From: Candidatus Methanovorans sp.
Lineage (GTDB): Archaea; Halobacteriota; Methanosarcinia; Methanosarcinales; Methanosarcinaceae
DNA: 36,830 nucleotides
Direction of reading: 5' to 3'
Assembly (NCBI GenBank): GCA_020793565.1
Contig: DQIP01000223.1
Coordinates: forward strand, 1-36,830
Shown here piece by piece: positions 9,408 through 16,299 of the stretch (positions are counted from its first letter, which is position 1; each line of letters opens with the position of its first letter). The notes below the pieces were generated by a model. The model did not search any database and had not been told where the DNA came from. It saw only the letters and a list, made by a program, of their open reading frames with translations. The translations under genes were made by a program, and so were the position numbers.

Positions 9408-10559
9408 ATGGCGAATGTAGGAGATATGGTTGTAGGATATGCAACTGACGAAAATGTACGTAGCCGTGGTGCTTCCGGTGGATTGGTAACTGCCGTACTG
9501 GCAGCAGCCCTTGAGAAGGGATTGGTTGAGAACGTTGTGGTGATGAAACATATCAACGAGTTTGAAGCTGTACCCATTATTACTGATAATGTGGAAGAGG
9601 TTCTGGCATCCACAGGCAGTTTGCATTCGGTACCTGTGAATCTTGCTAAGTATGCCGTGGGCCGCAAGGTGGCAATGCCTGCAAAACCGTGTGATGTACA
9701 GGCTGTTATTGAACAGGGTAAGCGTGAAATGATAGATCTTGATAATACTTACATCGTGGGACTCAACTGCGGTGGAAGTATGCATCCGATAACTACCAAG
9801 AAGATGCTTGTTGAGATGTATGATATTGACCCTGAAGATGTAATTGGTGAAGAGATCGAAAAGGGCAAATTGATATTTAAGACAAAGAACGGTGAAGAAA
9901 AGGCCATAGCCATTGATGAATTGGAAGAAGCCGGATTCGGACGGCGCGAAAGTTGCCGTTTCTGTACGCTTAAGATACCTGTGAACGCTGATCTTGCGTG
10001 TGGAAACTGGGGCGTGATCGGGGATATGGCTGGCAATGCAACTTTCTGTCAGGTAATGAATGAGAAGGGTGCAAAACTTCTTGAGAACGCTATTGAGGCA
10101 GGCAGGATCGAAGTGCAGCCGGCCAGCGATAAGGCAATTGCAATTCGGGATAAGGTGAATAGTGTCATGGAAGATCTTGGCAGCTACCTGGAAAAGGAGA
10201 TATTCCCTGAGATACCCGATGAGGAGAGGATGCAGTATTACATGGACCAGATGGAGAATTGTATCGACTGTGGTGCATGCAAGGAAGTGTGTCCGGTTTG
10301 TGCGTGCGGTGAGGATTCCAAGTGTACCATGTTCCATTCTCTTGTTGATAATTACAAGATGAGTATGTACCACCTGGTGCGGTTTATGCATCTGTCTGAC
10401 AGTTGTATTGCATGCGGCCAGTGCAGTGATGTGTGTCCGTCTGATATTCCAATCACCTTACTTCAGAGCAGGTTTTCGATTCCTTCCCAACGTAGGCGGA
10501 ATTACCAGCCCGGAATGAATCTTGATACTCCACCATTCTTCGAGGTGATGTTAAAATGA
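9408..10559 (+). CDS. FdhB/FrhB-family F420-dependent flavoprotein with two ferredoxin motifs
   Basis: A 383-residue protein of the coenzyme F420 hydrogenase/formate dehydrogenase beta family. The N-terminal signature RSRGASGGLVTA and the PAKPCDVQA and NCGGSMHP segments are typical, as is the CRFCTLKIPVNADLACGNWG block. Two [4Fe-4S] motifs follow: from Cys 285 (CIDCGACKEVCPVCAC) and from Cys 333 (CIACGQCSDVCP). This family binds FAD and exchanges hydride with F420. It is coupled by ATGA overlap to the FdhA-like gene, as fdhA and fdhB usually are. In context it should be the F420 entry or exit point of the Hdr complex (inference). FpoF/FqoF and sulfite-reductase-type homologues share the fold but not this neighbourhood. 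Confidence 0.87.
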   Translation: MANVGDMVVGYATDENVRSRGASGGLVTAVLAAALEKGLVENVVVMKHINEFEAVPIITDNVEEVLASTGSLHSVPVNLAKYAVGRKVAMPAKPCDVQAVIEQGKREMIDLDNTYIVGLNCGGSMHPITTKKMLVEMYDIDPEDVIGEEIEKGKLIFKTKNGEEKAIAIDELEEAGFGRRESCRFCTLKIPVNADLACGNWGVIGDMAGNATFCQVMNEKGAKLLENAIEAGRIEVQPASDKAIAIRDKVNSVMEDLGSYLEKEIFPEIPDEERMQYYMDQMENCIDCGACKEVCPVCACGEDSKCTMFHSLVDNYKMSMYHLVRFMHLSDSCIACGQCSDVCPSDIPITLLQSRFSIPSQRRRNYQPGMNLDTPPFFEVMLK

Positions 10560-12016
10560 AAGAGATGATATACCAGACTGTGTGCCCTGGATGCAATATC
10601 GGCTGTGGCCTTTACATCAGGGAAAACGAAGAGGGTGCGCTTACAGTTGATTTCATGAAGAGCAGTTCTGCAAATCTGGGAAAGTTGTGCAGGTTTGGAA
10701 TGAAGTTACCCCACCATTATTCAAAAGCCACCAGTATGGTGGATGGGAAAGAGGCAGACATTGATGCAGCGGTCAAGGCAGCATCCGATAAACTCAAAGG
10801 TACCAGGAATGTGACGATGCTTGCTGTTGGTGCTACTACCAATGAAGAACATCTTGGGTTCACAAAGATCGCTGATGCACTGGGTACTGTGGTGAACACG
10901 GGAATCGGTGCTTATGAGGAGATCCCTTCTGAATGCCATCCATCAATAAGCCAGGGCATTCCACTGGATGATATCGAGAATGCCGGGCGGATCGCGCTGT
11001 TCATTGATCCGTATGTCCAGTATCCGTTACTGGTCAGGCGACTGCTGGCAGCCAAGAAGAATGGTGCAACTATTGTGTCCCTGACGTGTTGTGACCTGAA
11101 CCTGGCAGATGAGAATGTGTCAATCAATCCTGCTGATTACAAGACAGAACTTGGATTGGACAGCAATTCCATTATCATTACGGATGTGAATCCACATTCC
11201 GATGCAGAGCAGGTTAAGAATCTTCTGAACCTGGCACTGGTGACCGGTTCCAAGATAATGTTCATGAAACCATTTGTGAATTCTACAGGTGTTCATTTGT
11301 TGGGTAAAAGTGCCGGACAAATTGGATTACATGATATTATGGATGGTATCAATGATGGCAGTATTAAAACGCTTGTTACTTTAAACAGCGATTTGCTGGA
11401 ACTCATGCCAAATACCGCAGATGCAGCGGAAACGCTGGAGAAACTGGATGATCTTGTTGTAATCACATCTATTGATGGTCCGGTGAATGAGATGGCAACT
11501 ATTGTGATCGCGACCGAACCCCTGTATGCAAAGGCAGGTAGTTTCATGAATGTGGAAGGTCAGGTTCTGAACAATTCCGGTGAGAGTACTGTCGGTATTG
11601 ATGCAATGTCAACTTTAAGCCAGAACCTTGGCGGAGAGGCATTTGATTTCCAGGCAATGCACAGTAAGATGATGGAATCTGTTGTCCGGAAGTTTACTGC
11701 TCCCAAATACAGTGAACTTGAGTGTAAGGTCATGGAAACGGCGGCTCCAGCTGAAAACAGTGGCAACCTGATATCTGTGTACAATCCTTTCATGTGGTGT
11801 AACCAGACCGATGACAATGACTTTGTGATCGTTAACATGAACATGGTGGATAAACTGGGTCTGCAAAAGGGCGGAATGATATCGCTTACATCGGATGCAG
11901 GTTCTGTGAACATGAGATACACGGTAAGGGATATCCCTGACGGGCTGATCCTTACTATGAAGAAGTTGCCTGTGGTTACAGGAAATACTACTGAGGTCAA
12001 GGCGGAGGCGGTGTAA
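10556..12016 (+). CDS. FdhA-like molybdopterin oxidoreductase, short form
   Basis: A 486-residue member of the molybdopterin oxidoreductase family, shorter than typical FdhA (about 680). The N-terminal [4Fe-4S] site is intact (Cys 10, 13, 17 in CPGCNIGCG and Cys 45 in GKLCRFG). A Cys127-His128 pair in SECHPSISQG lies where formate dehydrogenases carry the Sec/Cys-His active site, so metal-ligand function is possible. The C-terminus (MVDKLGLQKGGMISLTS) resembles the MopB C-terminal/FwdD barrel. Start: ATGA overlap with fdhB, preceded by GAGGTGAT, a near-perfect archaeal ribosome binding site. It could be a real formate dehydrogenase, an FwdB/FwdD-like protein, or a non-catalytic electron conduit; the short length leaves this open. 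Confidence 0.72.
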   Translation: MKEMIYQTVCPGCNIGCGLYIRENEEGALTVDFMKSSSANLGKLCRFGMKLPHHYSKATSMVDGKEADIDAAVKAASDKLKGTRNVTMLAVGATTNEEHLGFTKIADALGTVVNTGIGAYEEIPSECHPSISQGIPLDDIENAGRIALFIDPYVQYPLLVRRLLAAKKNGATIVSLTCCDLNLADENVSINPADYKTELGLDSNSIIITDVNPHSDAEQVKNLLNLALVTGSKIMFMKPFVNSTGVHLLGKSAGQIGLHDIMDGINDGSIKTLVTLNSDLLELMPNTADAAETLEKLDDLVVITSIDGPVNEMATIVIATEPLYAKAGSFMNVEGQVLNNSGESTVGIDAMSTLSQNLGGEAFDFQAMHSKMMESVVRKFTAPKYSELECKVMETAAPAENSGNLISVYNPFMWCNQTDDNDFVIVNMNMVDKLGLQKGGMISLTSDAGSVNMRYTVRDIPDGLILTMKKLPVVTGNTTEVKAEAV

Positions 12017-12208
12017 ATGGTTGAGCTTGATAAGGAACAGGAGAAGGCTTTTGTGAATGAGTTGATGGAAGCGAACGAGTTAAAAGGTGCTTCCAAGAAG
12101 CGAATGATCAAGTTTCTGGGAAACAAGTATGACTGGGATAAACACAGGGTGCAGTTCAGGTTGACCCGGGCGCTTATTGCTGAGCGATATGCGGCATCAA
12201 GTCATTAA
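12017..12208 (+). CDS. Small conserved-looking protein, last gene of Hdr operon
   Basis: A 63-residue, charged, probably all-helical protein (about a third Lys, Arg, Glu and Asp; no cysteine, no membrane segment). I do not recognise it. The ATG follows the TAA of the FdhA-like gene directly, and the operon terminator lies six bases after its stop, so it is cotranscribed. GASKKRMIKFLGNKYDWDKHRVQF could be a short helix-turn-helix-like fold; an assembly or regulatory role is conceivable but unproven. Confidence 0.65.
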   Translation: MVELDKEQEKAFVNELMEANELKGASKKRMIKFLGNKYDWDKHRVQFRLTRALIAERYAASSH

Positions 12209-12213
12209 TATTT

Positions 12214-12248
12214 AATCGGGAGCTTGATGGCTCCCGATTGTTCTTTTT
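12214..12248 (+). terminator. Hairpin terminator of the Hdr operon
   Basis: A perfect 10-bp stem (AATCGGGAGC / GCTCCCGATT) with a six-base TTGATG loop, followed by a T-rich tail. It starts six bases after the stop of the last gene and closes the 11-kb operon. Confidence 0.75.
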
Positions 12249-12752
12249 GTATTTGTATATCTGCGTAATGAGATAATTCAATCTGAAACTGAAGCTAAAA
12301 CCAATACTAACGCCGCAAAGACGGTGTATTCCCACACCACTAACGCGAACGATATGGGCATTTTCGCAGCATTTCAACCGAGAAAAATCTCCCTCCGGTC
12401 GATTTAACTCGGACTATATAATTTTATAAATTATAGAGACCGTCCAATAATCACGGTATTCAATAATATCGATCTTTCTTTTTGTATTTAAATCCATATT
12501 TAACCTTTTTTTCCCTGAATTTTTGAATTGCAGGACAGCCTCTACATACTATTATATAATAAATGTAGAATAGCGCAGCATAGCGTTTTCCATATGCCAA
12601 TGTTATTAGAAATATTCGGGTTTGTCTGACCGATATAGACATATTCACATATTCATAATAATTGAAATGTGCCGCCTGCGGCGGGTTGCTGCGTGGAGTC
12701 TAGCAATTTGGGCTATGCATCGATATTTTATAGTAACCAGATATACAAATAC
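12249..12752. repeat. 393-bp terminal-inverted-repeat element R1, copy 1 (occupied by a MITE)
   Basis: Bounded by perfect 15-bp inverted ends, GTATTTGTATATCTG and its complement. It is a reverse-oriented copy of 21633-22025. Removing the 107-bp MITE at 12436-12542 plus a 4-bp target duplication leaves exactly 393 bp, the length of the other copy. It contains the core ACGCTATGCTGCG (here on the minus strand) and a GCCGCCTGCGGC palindrome. No coding frame is seen. It looks like a non-autonomous transposable element. Confidence 0.8.
12436..12542 (+). mobile_element. MITE-A copy 1, 107 bp, inserted in R1
   Basis: Imperfect ends GAGACCGTCC and (reverse complement) GAGGCTGTCC. It is flanked by TATA on the left and TACA on the right, where the empty R1 copy at 21633-22025 has a single TATA, so a 4-bp target duplication with one later change is the simplest reading. 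Same-length relatives are at 22045-22151 and 36461-36567. Confidence 0.75.
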
Positions 12753-12839
12753 GAAAAAACAAAGGGGGCGGTGGTGTTAAATGTATATATCTAACTATTA
12801 TATTTTATTGGTACAGATGCTGGAATGACGCCATAGAAT

Positions 12840-12861
12840 ATACGCGCCTCAGGCGGCGTAT
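12840..12861. repeat. GC-rich hairpin downstream of the DsrE-like gene
   Basis: Stem ATACGC plus GCC closes over TCA, with one bulged G on the right arm. It lies 32 bases beyond the stop of the minus-strand dsrE-like gene. No T-run follows on that strand, so a terminator role is only possible. Confidence 0.35.
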
Positions 12862-12893
12862 TCCTCAAGTGGCAATACGTTCCACATCGCATT

Positions 12894-13220
12894 CTAAAAT
12901 GTCAAAACTTTATCGCAACTTTTAACGACGTCATACAAATCTGCCATTGTTGACATTGGACACATTTCCGAACCCCCGGATTGGCGAATCTTAAGGCAAC
13001 TGCCACAAGCTAATATCTCTCCACCATTCCCAATTAATGTTTGCATCTGTTCAGTCACATTAAACTTACCATCATCCGTATCCAGAGATTCACACTCAAC
13101 ACCCTTTCCGAGCATGAACAATTTCACTCCGTCGCCTTCATTCAATGCATAATTTCCAAATCGAATAGCATTCCATACGGTTTCTGAGTCGTTTGAATAG
13201 ATTATAATCCCTATCTTCAT
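12894..13220 (-). CDS. DsrE/DsrF-like (TusD-type) small protein
   Basis: A 108-residue protein of the DsrE/F-like family. It starts with MKIGIIIYSNDSETVWNAIRFGNYAL and has GDGVKLFMLGKGVE, the usual beta-alpha Rossmann-like opening. A conserved-position cysteine pair follows (ACGSCLKIR at about residues 71-79), matching the active Cys of DsrE/YchN relatives, which bind or pass sulfane sulfur. The partners of a complete DsrEFH or TusBCD set are absent, so sulfur transfer is inferred only from the family. The ATG at 13220 has AGAAGTGA upstream. It stands alone between repeat-rich segments and ends in TAG. Confidence 0.7.
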   Translation of the reverse strand: MKIGIIIYSNDSETVWNAIRFGNYALNEGDGVKLFMLGKGVECESLDTDDGKFNVTEQMQTLIGNGGEILACGSCLKIRQSGGSEMCPMSTMADLYDVVKSCDKVLTF

Positions 13221-13570
13221 ATTTTCACTTCTTTTTGTAGAAATATTGGGTTCTATCTAACATCATGTGGGTGACATCACAATTCTGGATATATCGTCAA
13301 ATATACAATCATATTGCTTGAATAATGGACCGGATTAACTGGATCAACAGGAATAAATGGCCTGCTCCATCCTGTAAATCCTGTTCATCCCGTCGAATAC
13401 TTACTCACTTAATGTTTAGGATGGCCAAATATTGTATCTCTATCTATTATCTTCTAATTCATTAAGATTTCTAATTTATGGTTATACCATCACATTATTT
13501 GCATGACCCAACTCAGCCTCGGGGGGCATCCACTATGATATTTTCATGACACATGTTTTCCATACCGCGC
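13221..13570. other. Gene-free AT-rich segment with a degenerate inverted repeat
   Basis: No convincing gene. At about 13329-13395 lies a degenerate inverted pair built on CCGGATTAACTGGAT and CATCCTGTAAATCCTG, a motif that recurs near 15523-15585. It looks like a decayed dispersed repeat. Confidence 0.4.
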
Positions 13571-13820
13571 TCACTTATACACCTCCCCATATTCATCAAC
13601 AACCGATTCCTCACATATGTACCCCATGCCTGTGAGCCGCACGGGTAATCATATGTGCCGAAACCGGCACGGTCAACATTAGGAAAATATTAACCGTCAT
13701 CGCCTTCACACCCATTGGAGCAAAACAGACCTTCGCAAATATGTTCAGCATCACGCCGAATGCGCCGAGTGTCTCGATCTTTGATGTCGCATGTAAACGA
13801 TTATACACATCAGACAAGCG
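13571..13820 (-). pseudogene. mnhG: Remnant of mnhG/mrpG (Na+/H+ antiporter subunit G)
   Basis: The reading SDVYNRLHATSKIETLGAFGVM ... LTVPVSAHMITRAAHRHGV matches the MnhG/MrpG family, where DVYxRLHAxxKxxTLG and a late SPVxAHxxxRAA are hallmarks. The N-terminal membrane helix is missing: similarity stops where direct-repeat copy R2-A begins. Near the C-terminus the frame is shifted: the first frame stops after GVHM, while the next frame continues ICEESVVDEYGEVYK, a typical end of the family. No other Mnh/Mrp genes are nearby. It is a dead fragment of a once-present antiporter operon. Confidence 0.75.
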
Positions 13821-13825
13821 CGGGG

Positions 13826-14070
13826 TGCGAACTTAGAAGCGAGCGCAAAAACCGCCCCCCATCTGCCTGTTTTTGTGCGCTGAACCCCCGCCGTTTGATT
13901 GCAGTCTTGAGCGCAGGCGGGCGCATCCCTATTAACACGCCCATACCTCCTGCGTGCGAATCAATTATTAAATTGCATCACAAGTCCGAATCCGTGTCTG
14001 AAAATATAAGAACCACGCCCCATCTTCATTAATCAGCGAGCATTTTAGGAGCAAAGCGCAGGACGCGCGC
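13826..14070. repeat. Direct repeat R2, copy A (about 245 bp)
   Basis: Nearly identical to 15233-15477, in the same orientation, 1.4 kb apart. The conserved part starts around GAGCGCAAAAACCGCC and ends near CAGGACGCGCG. The two copies bracket the TumE/TumA-like pair. No clear coding content in either strand. Confidence 0.8.
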
Positions 14071-14073
14071 CAA

Positions 14074-14389
14074 TTCACTTCCCCTCCCAAGTTCAAATCT
14101 GCGTGAATTGGCTGTGAATCTGCGTCTGAATAAATGATGAAAATGTGGGTGTTATGCGATGCGGGCGGCGATCTCGGGAAGTGGAGAGGCTCTGCCATGG
14201 CTGTTAAAATATATAATTTACGTAATGATATCTCCGAATCCGTGTAGATCAGCGCCTGAAAAAATGATTAAACAGCACGATGTCTTCGCACAGGCAGCGA
14301 GACTGACGCGGGGTGTGAACTTAGAAGCGAGCACAAAAGTCGCGCCCAAGCTGCCTGTTTTTGGTGCACGGAAAATGATTTTCAGAGAA
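14074..14389. other. Gene-free segment with a short third R2 fragment
   Basis: Positions about 14310-14355 repeat the first 45 or so bases of R2 in diverged form (GTGTGAACTTAGAAGCGAGC then GCTGCCTGTTTTT). The rest shows no gene that I can support; open frames here look accidental. Confidence 0.45.
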
Positions 14390-14767
14390 CTATTTATCAA
14401 AGTCTGATAATATCATAATTTCGATTTCCGAGACTACTTCGGCCAGTCCAATTTCTATAGAAGGTTTAATATCTGTGGGTGTATGTTTGTGATGTGGAAA
14501 TGTATAGATTTCTTCATGGTGAGCTGCGTTATCATACCTGAATATCATACTGCCTTTGCCATAAGAGAAGTTGAACCTATATTTCGGGCGGTCTCTCCCT
14601 ATACGTATGTATTCCATAAAATTAAGAACGCACCCTCCTAAAAATAGTATTTGTCCTCGAATCATTCCTTCATCGTTACTGAACTGTTTAAAATCAACAG
14701 TTTTATCCGTAATGAGTTTTGAATTATTCAATAGTTGTTCTATTGATTTAAAATAATCAGAGATCAC
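14390..14767 (-). CDS. TumE-family (DUF6516-like) toxin
   Basis: A 125-residue protein with the block YRFNFSYGKGSMIFRYDNAAHHEEIYTFPHHKH, which I recognise as the signature of the TumE/DUF6516 toxin family: an aromatic strand, a RYDN turn, then HH and FPHHKH. These are type II toxins paired with a small upstream antitoxin. The start is probably the GTG at 14767, overlapping the antitoxin stop as GTGA, with GGTGATT inside the antitoxin gene as ribosome binding site; a TTG at 14770 is the alternative. The pair sits between the two R2 repeats. Molecular target not readable from sequence. Confidence 0.6.
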   Translation of the reverse strand: MISDYFKSIEQLLNNSKLITDKTVDFKQFSNDEGMIRGQILFLGGCVLNFMEYIRIGRDRPKYRFNFSYGKGSMIFRYDNAAHHEEIYTFPHHKHTPTDIKPSIEIGLAEVVSEIEIMILSDFDK

Positions 14768-15039
14768 CAATAGGCAATCACCGCTTTTGCTTTATTCAGT
14801 TTATCATCCAGTTTCTTAAGACCTGTTATAAGTCCCCACCACTCAAAGAAATTTTGCGAATCCCCCAAATCACCAGTCTCAAACTTTTGCATGAACTCAG
14901 TCGATTTTAAATGATATTTTTCTTCGAACTCTTTGATTTCAGTTTCCACCAAATGTTTTTTCGACTCTATGAGTATAACTTCTTTCTGTATTGATTCTTT
15001 TACAATAGGAACTGCCTCATCAGCAATCGCGATTTCCAT
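14764..15039 (-). CDS. TumA-like antitoxin partner
   Basis: A 91-residue acidic, helical protein. The stretch EFEEKYHLKSTEFMQKFETGDLGDSQNFFEWWGLI fits the TumA-type antitoxin pattern (EFEEKY...F...GELGD...FFEW). It overlaps the toxin gene by 4 bp, so the toxin is translationally coupled and would be made only with the antitoxin. The ATG at 15039 lacks a clear ribosome binding site; TTTAATAA about 35 bases upstream could be a TATA box for a short-leader message (inference). Confidence 0.55.
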   Translation of the reverse strand: MEIAIADEAVPIVKESIQKEVILIESKKHLVETEIKEFEEKYHLKSTEFMQKFETGDLGDSQNFFEWWGLITGLKKLDDKLNKAKAVIAYW

Positions 15040-15801
15040 GATTCAATCTATGTGTACCCTCTTTATTAAACTTTTGTACCTTTCAGAGCCATGGTCTACT
15101 TTATGAATTAATCTCAAATCTATTCATATCCCGCCGCCTATCACCCCGATCAAGCACAGATTCTTCTTTATCTCTTGCGAATCCATACCGCTATAAATCA
15201 CCACTCTGCATTCGTCCGTCCTACATTATCCGGGTGCAAAACGGAAACGAGCACAAAAACCGCCCCCCATCTGCCTGTTTTTGTGCGCTGAACCCGCCGC
15301 CGTTTGATTGCAGTCTTGAGCGCAGGCGGGCGCATCCCTATTAACACGCCCATACCTCCTGCGTGCGAACCAATTATTAAATTGCATCACAAGTCCGAAT
15401 CCGTGTCTGGAAATATAAGAACCACGCCCCATCTTCACTAATCAGCGAGCATTTTAGGAGCAAAGCCAGGACGCGCGTCGATTGGAAAACATCCCAATCG
15501 CATGCGATTATGCCATCAATTTCAGACCGGATTTACTGGATGGACGGGATTTGAATGTTGTTTTGTGGCATCCTGTCCATTATGTCTGCGCCCCGTGCTA
15601 ATCCGAATTTTCTTACAACATCATCAATTGACATTTGGTTAACCGCAGATAAATGTAAAATATCAAAAAGAATGAATACATGTTCACATGAATCATAGGA
15701 CACTATCCCAAAATCCAGTTATTTTTCGGACACAAACTCCATAGTTAAAAACCAAACAATGCTGACTAATATCATGCAAATTACAATAAAAATACATATA
15801 T
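15040..15801. other. Gene-free repeat segment
   Basis: Holds R2 copy B (15233-15477), a perfect 14-bp palindrome AATCGCATGCGATT near 15497, and a second occurrence of the CCGGATTTACTGGATG-type motif. No supported gene. A minus-strand frame without a start codon (about 15530-15713) looks faintly protein-like but is not recognisable. Confidence 0.45.
15233..15477. repeat. Direct repeat R2, copy B
   Basis: Second copy of R2, same orientation as 13826-14070, differing at scattered positions and diverging at both ends. Together the copies could support recombination that deletes or duplicates the toxin-antitoxin pair between them. Confidence 0.8.
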
Positions 15802-16299
15802 CTAAACTGCAACGCCCACTTTGCTAGCAATTTTTGCCATTGTAGTTTTTATATGACTTATCTCATTCCTCAGTTCTACAACATCCTGTGACATGTGATC
15901 TGATATAGCATCCCTTGTTTTGTCTCCTTCGTCTTTTATTGTGATAATGGTTTGACCCTGTTTATCAAGCATCTGATCCTGTTTATCAAGCATCTGATCC
16001 TGTTTATCAAGCATTTTTCGCAAAATCGGTATATTTTTACCCCAATGTTCCATCTGAAATGCCTGCATACATCTTTCAATTGGTGGAACTGTATTCGTGT
16101 ATTCATCAACACTGATCTCATCCAGTTCTGCACCTTCAGGTATTGTCGTGTTCACAAACCCTTTGAACTCCTCAATTGATCCAATATCAGTGTCTATAAT
16201 GGCAATGACTATTTGAACACCATCTATGAAAGTATTAAAAGTGTTGAAATTATCTACTCCTAAAGACATTGCCTTGTTAAGTAAGAGCACACGACATAC
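15802..16299 (-). pseudogene. 5'-truncated acylphosphatase-like protein with coiled-coil tail
   Basis: The remaining 165 codons begin exactly at the IS left end. The first part (RVLLLNKAMSLGV ... EEFKGFVN) resembles the second half of an acylphosphatase-like fold, a domain that many methanogen proteins join to a coiled coil; the opening strand and loop that should precede it are missing. A C-terminal coiled coil follows with three heptads MLDKQDQ, MLDKQDQ, MLDKQGQ. A TTG inside the IS end could start a fusion product of 172 residues, but no ribosome binding site is visible. The missing N-terminus is not found beyond the other IS end. Family assignment is tentative; truncation is well supported. 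Confidence 0.5.
15954..16014. repeat. Three tandem 21-bp units encoding coiled-coil heptads
   Basis: The 21-bp unit CTGATCCTGTTTATCAAGCA(T) occurs twice in full plus a near copy, each encoding MLDKQ(D/G)Q on the minus strand. Unit number could vary by slippage. Confidence 0.85.

Noticed and set aside
7435-10391. Long minus-strand open frames (over 300 codons) opposite hdrA and the FdhB-like gene
   Set aside because: They lie fully antisense to strongly recognisable genes, have no family features, no ribosome binding site, and a composition rich in His, Thr and Cys expected of antisense shadows.
14159-14407. Open frames on both strands next to the TumE gene
   Set aside because: They run over a partial R2 repeat, have no ribosome binding site and no recognisable domain.
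15226-15438. 70-codon minus-strand frame across R2 copy B
   Set aside because: The frame is not preserved as coding in copy A and the translation is low in hydrophobic core residues; a repeat without coding function fits better.
15530-15713. Minus-strand frame reading DFGIVSYDSCEHVFILFDILHLSAVNQMSIDDVVRKFG
   Set aside because: It looks somewhat protein-like but has no start codon, no ribosome binding site and no family that I recognise. Not enough to call even a pseudogene.
15954-16014. Three 21-bp tandem units considered as a CRISPR-like array
   Set aside because: There are no spacers; the units are contiguous, in frame, and encode coiled-coil heptads. No cas genes occur in the window.
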